Positions 10,701 through 18,192 of a stretch of 64,000 nucleotides of DNA are shown piece by piece. The first letter of the stretch is position 1, and each line of letters opens with the position of its first letter. This DNA comes from a bacterium (GTDB lineage Bacteria; Planctomycetota; Planctomycetia; Pirellulales; Pirellulaceae). The translations under genes and the position numbers were made by a program. The stretch spans positions 1 through 64,000 of the forward strand of contig JAUIGN010000005.1 of the NCBI GenBank assembly GCA_030430075.1. The letters are read 5' to 3'. The notes under the pieces are model-generated. The model was not told where the DNA came from and ran no database searches. It was given only the letters and a program-made list of their open reading frames with translations.

Positions 10701-13700
10701 TGTCCTTGCTCTGGAAGTCCGGTGTGAAGACCGATCTGCCGGCTATGGCTTTCGGTGTGAACGGCTATCAGGTCGACCCCGTGTTCACGGTTGGCGAGAC
10801 CATTCCTGCAACGACGGGCGACTTGAACTCGACGACGGCCGGCGATTACACTCCGCCCGGCATCCTGGATGGGCTTGGTGCGTATGAACTGAATGATGAG
10901 ACCGTGCGAGTCTTCGGCAACCACGAGTTGTTGAGTTTCCGCGGCTACGATTACGAAGTGAACGATGGTCAAGGCGGCACGTTTACGCTCGATGGCGCTC
11001 GTATTTCTTACTTCGACATCGACAAGGAACACCGCACCATCGTCGATGCGGGGATTGCCTACAACACGATCTATGACGCCAACGGCAACGTTGCCACGGA
11101 CAACAGCTTCCTGGCCAACGACCTGATCGGCTTCAGCCGCTTCTGCTCGGGGCAGTTGTTCGAGCCGGAACAGTTCGGCAGCGGCCGCGGTCTGGAAGAT
11201 CGCATTTACTTCGCGGGCGAAGAGGACGGCGGCTTCTTCAATGGTGTCGGTGGCGGCGAGTGGGCCTTGGACCCGGAGACGGGCAGTCTCTGGCACGTGC
11301 CGGCAATGGGACGCGGAGCGTGGGAGAACATCACCGAGATCGACACGGGCACGAAGGATCACGTCGCGTTCATCCTGGCCGACGACACCTCGCCCTTCGA
11401 TTTCGACGACGATGGTGAAGACGAGGCCGCGCCCCTGTTCCTGTACGTGGGCGAGAAGGACAAGCACGGCGACTTCCTGGCCCGCAATGGTCTGCGCGAC
11501 GGCAAGCTGTTCGTATGGGTTTCCGACTCGGGCGAGACCGACCCAACGCAGTTCAACGGCCTGCCTTCCACGCCCGATTCGCTCCAAGGCTCCTGGGTCC
11601 AGATCGACAACAGCCCCACGGGCGCGCCTTCCGAGGATGGGTCCACCGGCTTTGACGAATACGGCTATCCTACTCAGGGAACCCTCTGGCTGCGGGCGAA
11701 AGCGGCGAGATCCGCCGATGCAACCGTGGGCCTGATGCCCATCGGCACGTACGCCACCGGCGTCTTCGATGAAGCGGCGGCGGAGATCTCGGCCTACGAT
11801 CCGGCCACGCAGCGTGTCTTCTTCACCAACGCGGATGCGGACGAGATCGGTGTTCTGGACATCAGCGATCCGACCAACCCGTCGCCGCTAAGCCCCATCG
11901 ATGTGTCCGGGGTCGGCAGCCCTAATAGCGTCGCTGTCGCGAACGGCATCGTGGCCGTGGCGGTAGCGGCCGCTGTCGATACCGATCCGGGTTCCGTCCT
12001 CTTCTACGACGCCAATGGCGCGCTGCTCAACAGCGTCAGCGTCGGAGTTCTGCCGGATATGCTCACCTTCACGCCGGACGGTCAGAAAGTGCTGGTCGCC
12101 AACGAGGGCGAGCCCGACGGCGCGATCGATCCTGAGGGCTCGATCAGCATCATCGACCTGTCCAACGGCGTAGCCGCTGCCACGGTCAAGACGGCCGATT
12201 TCACGAAGTTTAATAACAAAGTGACGAAGCTCGTCAACGACGGCGTGCGGCTATTCCCAGACGTGCTCGACGGCACCATCACCGTGGCGCAGGATCTGGA
12301 GCCGGAGTACATCGCCGTCTCGCCGGATGGGAAGGAAGCCTTTGTCACCCTGCAGGAAGCCAACGCGTTCGCAGTGGTCAATATCAAGAAAGCCAAGGTC
12401 AAGAAGATCGTGCCCCTCGGCACCAAGGATCACTCGCTGCCGGGCAACGGTCTCGATCCCAGCGACAGGGATCCCCAGGGCGCTCCCGAAATCAACATCA
12501 ACAACTGGCCCGTGCACGGCTTGTACATGCCGGATGCCGTCACTTCTTTTGAGGTCAACGGTAAAACCTTCTACATCACGGCCAACGAAGGAGACGACCG
12601 CGGCGATGCGGACGAGGATGCCCGCGGCGACGCGATCCGCCTGAAGGACATTGACGATGTCACTTCCTTCGGGCGCACCGGCCTCTCCCTCGATCCGAGC
12701 CTCGATCCCGCCCTCGCAGATGATGATCAGCTCGGCCGACTGAACATTTCCTCCATCGACGGAGACCTTGATGGTGATGGCGATCTGGATCAGCTCTTCT
12801 CTTACGGCGCTCGCAGCTTCACCATCTGGAACGACAAGGGAGAGATCGTCTTTGACTCCGGCGACCAACTCGAGCAGATCACGGCGGCGGCCTTCCCCGA
12901 CAATTTCAACGCCAACAACGACGAGAACGATCCCGAAGGCCGCAGCGACAACAAGGGACCTGAGCCCGAAGCCGTGACCACCGGGGTCGTCGCCGGCCGC
13001 ACGCTGGCCTTCGTCGGCCTGGAGCGAATTGGCGGCATCGTGGTGTACGACGTCAGCGACCCCACCGCCCCCGTCTTCCAGCAGTACCTCAACAACCGCG
13101 ATTTCTCCGAGGACCCGGAGACTGGCAACCCAGGCGACTTGGGTGTTGAGGACCTGAAGTTCATTCCCGCCGAGGACAGCCCCACCGGCGTCCCGCTGCT
13201 GGTCGCCGCCAACGAGGTCAGCGGCACGGTGACCATCTTCAAGATCGGCCATGGGGCCTTCGGTTTCTCGCGGCCGGAGGACGTCTCCACCAATCCCAAC
13301 GACGGGACGGAGATCATTCTGGCGTCAACCGGTGTCGACACGTTCGTCGGCGGAGCAGACACGTTTGGAACGCTGTACAAGGTCAAGACCAACTTCTCCG
13401 ACATTAGCAATCCCACCGGAACATTGGAGATTCTCTACGACGGTGACGCTGATCCGACACGCGGTCTCCGCAGCCCGGACAACCTGGACTGGGCCGACGA
13501 CGGCTTCATTTACGTCCAAGAAGATGAAGCCGAGGAAGATACTCTGGGAGGTGAGCCGCTGTTCGGTCCCGGAGCGGTTAACCCCAACGAAGCCGGTATC
13601 GTGCGCGTCAACCCGAACACAGGCGTCGTCCGCCGGGTGGCCAACATCGATCGTAATGTCATTTTGGATGCCAGCATTGCCAACCCCGCTGACGCCGTGG

Positions 13701-15778
13701 ACGTCGATGCTGGTGATGCAGGCGAATGGGAGTCCTCCGGCATCCTCGACGTGTCGACGTTATTCGACGAGGCACCCGGGACGCTCTTCCTGTTCGACGT
13801 CCAAGCGCATGGCATTGAAGACCAGAGTGGCTTCAATCCCGGCTCGCGGATCAACGACAACGACTTGGTCGAGGGTGGCCAACTGGCGTTCCTGGAGAAG
13901 GCGCCCTTTGAGATCAACCCGAACACGGGCGTCATTACCGTTGCGAACGCGAACGTCCTCGATGCCGATGAAGTCAGCGCCTATCGGCTGACGGTGGAAG
14001 TGTCCGACGGAGTCAACCCGCCGGTGGAGACACCCGTCAACATCTCCGTGAACGACGACGACGTGATGCCGTCGGTCGACGTCCGGTTCGCGACCTACAA
14101 TGCCTCGCTGAACCGCAACACGCAAGGCGAGTTGATCGACGATCTGTCGACGCTCACCGACTCGCAAGCGCAGGACATCGCGGCGGTCATCCAGCTCAAC
14201 AATCCGGACGTCTTGCTCGTCAACGAGTTCGACTTTGACAACAGCGAGATCGCCGCGAATCTCTTCCGCCAGAACTATCTCGAAGTCCCGCAAGCCTTGC
14301 CCGCCGGCGGCACGACCGATCCGGTCTATTACCCGTATGTCTACCTGGCTCCGTCCAACACGGGCGTGGCGTCGGGCTTTGATCTTGATAACTCCGGGGG
14401 AGTTGGTGGGCCGGGCGACGCGTACGGATTCGGCTTCTTCGAGGGCCAGTTCGCAATGGTTGTGTTCTCGAAGTATGAGATCGACGAACTTGGCACACGG
14501 ACTTTCCAGGAGTTCCTCTGGAAAGACATGCCGGGCGCCCTGTTGCCGGAGGATCCGCTCGACGCTGACGGCAACTCAAACACCGACAACTGGTACACGC
14601 CGGATGAGTTAGATGTGGTTCGGCTCTCCTCCAAGAGCCACTGGGATGTGCCGATCGACTTCAATGGCAGCACGATCCATGCGTTGGTGAGCCACCCGAC
14701 GCCGCCGGTGTTTGATGGTCCCGAGGACCGCAACGGAACGCGCAACTATGACGAGATCCGCTTTTGGGCCGACTACGTGACGCCCGGTGCTGGAAGTTAC
14801 ATCTATGACGACGCGGGCGTCACTAGCGGCCTGGCGGAAGGGGCGCGGTTCGTGATCATGGGCGACCAAAACGCGGATCCCTTTGACGGTGACAGCGTTC
14901 CGGGGGCTATCGACCAGTTGCTCACCAGTCCGAATGTCAACACGTCGTTAACTCCATCCAGCCTGGGCGGTGTCGAAAACGCAGACCCCGGCCACGTTGG
15001 TGATCCCGCCTTCGACACTTCCGACTTTGGTCCGGTGCCGGGCAACTTGCGTGTCGACTACGTGCTGCCCTCGAACAACCTGAACATTGACGACGCAGCG
15101 GTTTACTGGCCCGAGTCCGCGGATCCGAACTCTCCACTGGTGGCCGCGTCTGATCATCGACTGGTCTGGACGGACTTAACACCGCTGGCCTCGGCGGGTG
15201 TTGTTAACGGCACCTTGATCATCGTCGGGACGAATGACAAGGACGACATCAAGCTCAAGGACAAGAAGGACGGTGAAGTCGAAGTCAAGATCAAGAGCCA
15301 GGGCTTTGACGATCTCAAAGAGCGGTTCTCCGGCGTCGACTTGATCGTCATCTACGGCCTGGACGGCGACGACAAGATCAAAGTCGAGAAGAAGGTCGAG
15401 ATCGACGCGATGCTCTTCGGGGGCGCGGGTAAGGACAAGCTGAAAGGCGGCGGGGGGCTGAACCTCCTCGACGGCGGCGCAGGCGACGACAGGTTGAAGG
15501 GCGGAAACCTTGGCGACATCCTCATCGGTGGAACCGGAGAGGACAAACTGGAAGGCAGGAGGGGTAACGACCTGCTGATTGGCGGCGAGCTCTTGGACGA
15601 CCTGAACCAAGTCTTCGCCGATTGGCGCGATGGCTCACTCAATCTGTTGGCGCTGACGATCGACGATGATGACGAAGAGGATGAACTCGAAGGTGACCAG
15701 GGGGCCGACGTCTTCTTCGATGGCCTTGACGACCTCTTCCAAGACTTTGATGCCGGCGAAGGTGACCAAGTGATCTAG
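7748..15778 (+). CDS. Giant secreted protein: LEPR-XLL, SbsA-like Ig, split cadherin, duplicated PhoX, choice-of-anchor I, endonuclease/phosphatase and RTX-like regions
   Basis: The protein has 2676 residues. N-terminus: a basic leader then ETLEDRRLLA (LEPR-XLL-like, planctomycete export/anchoring). Residues 40-295: jelly-roll-like. 297-405: SbsA-type Ig. 408-452: first half of a cadherin-like domain (GTVVGDVDADNDG). 455-990: PhoX/DUF839-like copy 1 (NHELL, FSRFCSGQLFE, EDRIYFAGEEDGG). 1000-1318: N-terminal part of PhoX copy 2. 1319-1835: choice-of-anchor-I propeller (FTPDGQKVLVANEGEPDG). 1836-2047: the rest of PhoX copy 2, restarting at GAFGFSRPEDVS as copy 1 does at residue 775. 2048-2105: second half of the cadherin domain (FEINPNTGVITV). 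2108-2480: endonuclease/exonuclease/phosphatase fold (RFATYNAS, MGDQNADP, SDH ending at His2470). 2490-2676: RTX-like acidic repeats (GGAGKDKLKGG). Likely role: extracellular phosphoester scavenging. Catalytic competence was not tested. Confidence 0.9.
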   Translation: MPNRKNRRSSSRTTTQLRRKAAQRRALRLETLEDRRLLAVVGSQDFDGGETGLIAGFDPVSDNLDGGPGDFFGVGSRNAWPQGFPSPGVPFSLGDDTVVNYSGGGLSGSDDEGVFGQNSDFDNDYFAISDSDEFGAGQIASWSFNIQHYNNLKLSVDLAGISDADFGGYSAGSGGEFTAQIDGGPVQSALSLEAVVAAFTTRPMDDGDPSGGGRVLEASGDNPVTKFAVDTGLAVGDTYLDKSPASGSGAGGLDTFSTAITGTGSVLTLTFIADMPFEAFAFDNILIEGDSTGPDTTAPDIFAIDPADDATGVLVGTDLEITFNEDVVVGSGDITIGAQVIDVTGPNVAVSGNVVTIDPPVDLDPGASYSVFIDPTAFDDLAGNSFAGIGAPTAWNFETEVADLPPVFVATGPFQVSDEAFAGTVVGDVDADNDGQIDGGVTYEITSISAADSMAVGVNGFDVKPIFTVGETLEGTTGDLNSTTAGDYTPPGILDGLGAYELDDDTVRVFANHELLNFRGYDYEVSDGAGGSFTLDGARISYFDIDKDSHAIVDGGLAYNTIYDANGNIATDNSFLANNFVGFSRFCSGQLFEAHQFGGGRGLEDRIYFAGEEDGGFFNSVGGGEWALDPETGNLWHVPAMGRGAWENITELDTGTTDHVAFLLADDSSPFDFDPANSNGDEAAPLFLYVGEKDHHGDFLEQNGLRDGKLYVWVPDDLSKQTPADFNTSGTLAGSWLEVDNTPQPGNGSENGSTGFDEFGFPTQGNLWLQARDLGAFGFSRPEDVSTNPSDGTEAVLASTGVDTFVGGADTFGTLYTVNTDFSSINSPTATLTILYDGDADTTRALRSPDNLDWADDGFIYVQEDEAEEDTLGGEPLFGPGAVNPNEAGIVRIDPVSAATLRVANVDRSVILDASIAQPLDAVDKDAGDAGEWETSGILDVSTLFDEAPGTMFIFDVQAHGIEDQGGFNPSSRLNDNDLVEGGQLSLLWKSGVKTDLPAMAFGVNGYQVDPVFTVGETIPATTGDLNSTTAGDYTPPGILDGLGAYELNDETVRVFGNHELLSFRGYDYEVNDGQGGTFTLDGARISYFDIDKEHRTIVDAGIAYNTIYDANGNVATDNSFLANDLIGFSRFCSGQLFEPEQFGSGRGLEDRIYFAGEEDGGFFNGVGGGEWALDPETGSLWHVPAMGRGAWENITEIDTGTKDHVAFILADDTSPFDFDDDGEDEAAPLFLYVGEKDKHGDFLARNGLRDGKLFVWVSDSGETDPTQFNGLPSTPDSLQGSWVQIDNSPTGAPSEDGSTGFDEYGYPTQGTLWLRAKAARSADATVGLMPIGTYATGVFDEAAAEISAYDPATQRVFFTNADADEIGVLDISDPTNPSPLSPIDVSGVGSPNSVAVANGIVAVAVAAAVDTDPGSVLFYDANGALLNSVSVGVLPDMLTFTPDGQKVLVANEGEPDGAIDPEGSISIIDLSNGVAAATVKTADFTKFNNKVTKLVNDGVRLFPDVLDGTITVAQDLEPEYIAVSPDGKEAFVTLQEANAFAVVNIKKAKVKKIVPLGTKDHSLPGNGLDPSDRDPQGAPEININNWPVHGLYMPDAVTSFEVNGKTFYITANEGDDRGDADEDARGDAIRLKDIDDVTSFGRTGLSLDPSLDPALADDDQLGRLNISSIDGDLDGDGDLDQLFSYGARSFTIWNDKGEIVFDSGDQLEQITAAAFPDNFNANNDENDPEGRSDNKGPEPEAVTTGVVAGRTLAFVGLERIGGIVVYDVSDPTAPVFQQYLNNRDFSEDPETGNPGDLGVEDLKFIPAEDSPTGVPLLVAANEVSGTVTIFKIGHGAFGFSRPEDVSTNPNDGTEIILASTGVDTFVGGADTFGTLYKVKTNFSDISNPTGTLEILYDGDADPTRGLRSPDNLDWADDGFIYVQEDEAEEDTLGGEPLFGPGAVNPNEAGIVRVNPNTGVVRRVANIDRNVILDASIANPADAVDVDAGDAGEWESSGILDVSTLFDEAPGTLFLFDVQAHGIEDQSGFNPGSRINDNDLVEGGQLAFLEKAPFEINPNTGVITVANANVLDADEVSAYRLTVEVSDGVNPPVETPVNISVNDDDVMPSVDVRFATYNASLNRNTQGELIDDLSTLTDSQAQDIAAVIQLNNPDVLLVNEFDFDNSEIAANLFRQNYLEVPQALPAGGTTDPVYYPYVYLAPSNTGVASGFDLDNSGGVGGPGDAYGFGFFEGQFAMVVFSKYEIDELGTRTFQEFLWKDMPGALLPEDPLDADGNSNTDNWYTPDELDVVRLSSKSHWDVPIDFNGSTIHALVSHPTPPVFDGPEDRNGTRNYDEIRFWADYVTPGAGSYIYDDAGVTSGLAEGARFVIMGDQNADPFDGDSVPGAIDQLLTSPNVNTSLTPSSLGGVENADPGHVGDPAFDTSDFGPVPGNLRVDYVLPSNNLNIDDAAVYWPESADPNSPLVAASDHRLVWTDLTPLASAGVVNGTLIIVGTNDKDDIKLKDKKDGEVEVKIKSQGFDDLKERFSGVDLIVIYGLDGDDKIKVEKKVEIDAMLFGGAGKDKLKGGGGLNLLDGGAGDDRLKGGNLGDILIGGTGEDKLEGRRGNDLLIGGELLDDLNQVFADWRDGSLNLLALTIDDDDEEDELEGDQGADVFFDGLDDLFQDFDAGEGDQVI

Positions 15779-16002
15779 CGCCCGCCCAGTTTACAGAAGG
15801 CGGCCCCGGCACCAATGGCGACAACGCCGTCAAGATTGAAGAAGGCGACGAAGGCAGCCTGTTGCTGGATGCCCAGAAGCTCACCGCCGCCGGAAGCAAC
15901 GAGTTCAGCCTGCAGGTCGAGCAGGAGACCTCTAGGGCCGAGCCGGGCGAGCTTTCCTTGACGACGAGCTACTTACCTGAAACGGTGATGGACTGCTCCT
16001 AA
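15766..16002 (+). pseudogene. Orphan C-terminal gene remnant just after the giant protein
   Basis: Immediately after the giant gene's TAG, a different frame reads as ordinary protein: AQFTEGGPGTNGDN, then KIEEGDEGSLLLDAQKLTAA, then a tail ending at the TAA at 16000-16002. It is open only from 15766, has no start codon or ribosome site, and overlaps the end of the giant gene. It looks like the C-terminus of another secreted protein left by deletion, or a former C-terminal extension lost by frameshift. I do not recognise a family. Confidence 0.35.
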
Positions 16003-16097
16003 TCTGATGAGCAGCCAGTACTGCGTCCGCAGTCCGGATTGGCTCTGGAATACTCAGTGCTACTGCACCGCTGGTGTCCGGCCATCGCCCAGATTTG

Positions 16098-16391
16098 TTA
16101 ACCGGCTCGCCCGACAGTCTCCCGTCGCTGAGCAAGATTGCGCATTACAGGCGGTAGCACATCCTTTCGGTCCTGGGCGTTGTAGCCGATGATTTCCACT
16201 GCCCCATCTTGGGCACGGCGAACCTCCAAGTCATGGTGTTGCATTGCGGTCAAACGCAGTCCAAGTTCCGACTCGTCGGTCCGCACGACGACGTCGCGGC
16301 TGAGTGTGAGAGGGCCCACCCTCACCACGGTCTTGGGGCGGAATCCGCCCATGGGATCGACGGCGAACAGGTCACTGAAGGGAATTCGCAT
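16098..16391 (-). CDS. Small conserved planctomycete-type hypothetical protein
   Basis: The 97-residue protein begins MRIPFSDLFAVDPMGG, continues RPKTVVRVGPLTLSRD, and has HDLEVRRAQDGAVEIIGY near the end. This 'IPFSxLFxVxPxG...PKxxVxxxG...DLEVxxxxGxxxIxGYY' pattern recurs, to my recollection, among short planctomycete proteins of unknown role. ATG 16391 was preferred over an in-frame TTG at 16403. It lies on the minus strand, convergent with the giant gene. Function unknown; probably a small all-beta domain. Confidence 0.55.
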   Translation of the reverse strand: MRIPFSDLFAVDPMGGFRPKTVVRVGPLTLSRDVVVRTDESELGLRLTAMQHHDLEVRRAQDGAVEIIGYNAQDRKDVLPPVMRNLAQRRETVGRAG

Positions 16392-16403
16392 TCGAGAACT
16401 CAA

Positions 16404-16678
16404 GGCACAGGATTCAATGATTCCCAGATTATCGCAACCCTCGCGGGACTGCTAGTATCGCCAGCGTAGCGAAGCCGACTCCGACGGCAGCCACTGCATC
16501 GTTTCAGAGCATTTTGAGGCGAAAAGGACGTTCTTGAGACGCTGTCACCCCACGACGGTTTAGAAACGGCCCAGCTTAACGAGATCTTAAGACATTTTCG
16601 CGAGGTCCCACCAATCTGGGCAGTCGCATCTGCCGATAGAATCGATGACGTTTGCACCCTCAGCTTTTCAAGAAGCCA
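16404..16678. other. Gene-free spacer
   Basis: These 275 bases hold no coding frame I can support. They separate two divergently transcribed small genes, so both promoters should lie here, but no clear boxes are visible. Confidence 0.3.
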
Positions 16679-16912
16679 ATGTCCGACCTAACACGCACAG
16701 AGATTGCATTGTTGAAACTCCTGCAAACGCAGCCAGGCAAAGTGTTTAGTCGTTCTGAGTTGCTTGAACTGGTTTGCGGAGAGCAATGCCCTTCAGGCGA
16801 AAGAACCGTTGACGATCACATCGCCAATCTGCGGAGGAAACTCGGCAGTTCCGAGATTCAAACCGCCCGCGGACGTGGATACTTCTTCCGATCCGACCGG
16901 GAAGCCGCGTAG
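16679..16912 (+). CDS. Stand-alone OmpR/PhoB-type winged-helix protein
   Basis: This 77-residue protein is a single Trans_reg_C winged helix: the LTRTEIALLKLLQTQPGKVF entry, RSELLELVCG, the recognition helix RTVDDHIANLRRKLG, and the wing hairpin IQTARGRGYFF. The family normally carries an N-terminal receiver domain of about 120 residues, and nothing of the kind is encoded upstream. The ATG at 16679 is chosen because the domain begins at once. It could be a constitutive DNA-binding regulator or a truncated response regulator. The next gene to the right is the kinase remnant of the mobile element. Confidence 0.75.
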   Translation: MSDLTRTEIALLKLLQTQPGKVFSRSELLELVCGEQCPSGERTVDDHIANLRRKLGSSEIQTARGRGYFFRSDREAA

Positions 16913-17006
16913 TATTCAAAATGGGGCTGGCGGACACTGGCTTGAATGCGTGGGTCGACAACCGGCCCGCCCGCATTTGGTGCCACCGGTAAGCCGGTCA
17001 GGCTTT

Positions 17007-17603
17007 TCACCTCCGCAAATCGCTCCTGACGTGGACCATGCCTTTCGAGCCCCTCTCCAGGGTGGGCCCTGCAGCTGTGATTCCAAGTTCGGCGACCTGA
17101 CGCCCGCCCGTCTTCGTAGCCAGCCGGCAGGCCCGACGAAGGCAGATTCCTTCAACCATCACCGTCCCAATCGCCGCCAGAACGGTATCTCCGGCCCCGC
17201 ACACATCTCGGACCTCCGTTGCTTCAGCGGGCAAGTACCAGGTCCCGCCCTCTTGCTCAGCCGCTACCATTCCATGCCCACCGTATGTCACAACAACATT
17301 GCATCGGTGGGCGTCCGCCAATCGTCGTGCCATCTCGAGGGGGCGTGTTTCGCCAGCAGCGGCCTCAACCGGGATGTTCTCGCCGGCGTCATCACTTGCC
17401 TGCGCGAGCGAGGGGTAGAGGCGGAAGTCCTCACACCGTTTGACCTCGAAATGCAGCCCTGGAATGTCCGCTACGACGTCGGGCGACTCATCGCTCCCCT
17501 GAAACTGACGGCCGCGGCGAGCGTCGACGTTGAACAGCCGCTGCAGTTCGCCGGCCGCCTCGCGTTCACCGCGTTTACCTTTGTTACGCGACCTGAGCCC
17601 CAC
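17007..17603 (-). CDS. Chimeric frame: phage-type PD-(D/E)XK nuclease fused to C-terminal piece of an HldE/PfkB sugar kinase
   Basis: The 198-residue frame (GTG at 17603) has two unrelated halves. Residues 9-79 match phage-type Holliday-junction-resolvase-like PD-(D/E)XK enzymes: GKRGEREAA, DARRGRQF, SPDVVADIPGLHFEVK, DAGENIPV. In that family IPV is followed by a V-x-HRRNR-x-W strand, which is missing. From about base 17366 the frame continues as the C-terminal half of a heptose-7-phosphate kinase (RfaE1/HldE, PfkB fold): NVVVTYGGHGMV, then DVCGAGDTVLAA with the GAGD anion hole and catalytic Asp, then the ACRLATKTGG helix. Neither domain is complete, so this is probably a deletion fusion and likely inactive. 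It overlaps the upstream small gene by 20 bases. Confidence 0.75.
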   Translation of the reverse strand: MGLRSRNKGKRGEREAAGELQRLFNVDARRGRQFQGSDESPDVVADIPGLHFEVKRCEDFRLYPSLAQASDDAGENIPVEAAAGETRPLEMARRLADAHRCNVVVTYGGHGMVAAEQEGGTWYLPAEATEVRDVCGAGDTVLAAIGTVMVEGICLRRACRLATKTGGRQVAELGITAAGPTLERGSKGMVHVRSDLRR

Positions 17604-17790
17604 TGGCCAACTCCCGCAGATCGGCGACCTGCAATTCGATGTTGATGATGCAGTCCCGGATGTCTCGCGCGTCGTCCTCGTGGACGATCTCGTCATCAAC
17701 CAACTCATCAACCATTTCCGAGATCTTCTCCAGTTCTCGTTCCACGAAGACGAGTTTTCTGACCACCTTCATGTCTCCTTGTTGTGACAT
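17584..17790 (-). CDS. Small helical protein of the phage-like recombination module
   Basis: The 68-residue acidic, helical protein begins MSQQGDMKVVRKLVFVEREL and ends with IINIELQVADLRELASGAQ. An AGGGA Shine-Dalgarno 7-8 bases before ATG 17790 supports this start over longer forms in the same frame. Its stop lies 20 bases inside the next gene. I do not recognise the family. Position between the RecE-like and nuclease genes suggests an accessory of the same recombination module. Confidence 0.6.
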   Translation of the reverse strand: MSQQGDMKVVRKLVFVERELEKISEMVDELVDDEIVHEDDARDIRDCIINIELQVADLRELASGAQVA

Positions 17791-17875
17791 TGCATGTTCC
17801 CTGATGGCCTCGTGATCGTTCACGGACACAGAGTGGATCAAGGCGTACGGGGCTTCCGAAGCCATTCGCCATCGC

Positions 17876-18148
17876 CTAGCGGCTGTTATGCCTGCCGCCT
17901 CCATGGGGGCGCGTCACCGTGTGAGCCGCGCGGCCCACGAGATACGCCGGCCGGTCTTCATCGGGAATGAGACCGCAGCGCTTGCGGTGATAGAGCAGCG
18001 GGCACTTGCGGAAGTCGGCAAGCGCATGGCTGCTGAGAAAGTCAGCCGCGTTGCTGTGATAGACTTCGGCGGGTTCGCGAACGAGAAACGCGAGCCCGCC
18101 ATCGAAGGAGTTGTCTTGTCCTGGCTGCTTCAATGTTGTAGTGGTCAT
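17876..18148 (-). pseudogene. RecE-like (PD-(D/E)XK) exonuclease, truncated after about 75 residues
   Basis: The 90-residue frame begins with the typical N-terminus of phage/plasmid RecE-like or DUF3799 exonucleases: PAEVYHSNAADFLSSHALAD, FRKCPLLYHRKRCGLI, and DRPAYLVGRAAHT. At AAHT, where the family continues for some 200 residues through its catalytic D/E/K motifs, the frame turns into VTRPHGGGRHNSR and stops. The catalytic core is therefore missing and no downstream frame supplies it. It follows the sigma-like gene by 44 bases on the same strand. This is the second truncation within 800 bases of the same element. Confidence 0.7.
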
Positions 18149-18192
18149 AACTCTCACTTATCGGGGTCACCTTGGGGGCAGTCGGGAAAATC

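Noticed and set aside
9752..11587. Long minus-strand open frame inside the giant gene
   Set aside because: It is antisense to the strongly supported PhoX copies, has no recognisable domain, and results from GC-rich codon bias. The same reasoning removes 12251-13252 (-), 1213-2148 (+), 30411-32984 (-), 38366-39415 (-), 43511-44731 (-) and 45341-46402 (-).
16913..17006. Left attachment site of the element (copy of the tRNA-Leu 3' end)
   Set aside because: No match longer than a few bases to the tRNA 3' half was seen here or elsewhere left of the integrase; it is probably deleted.
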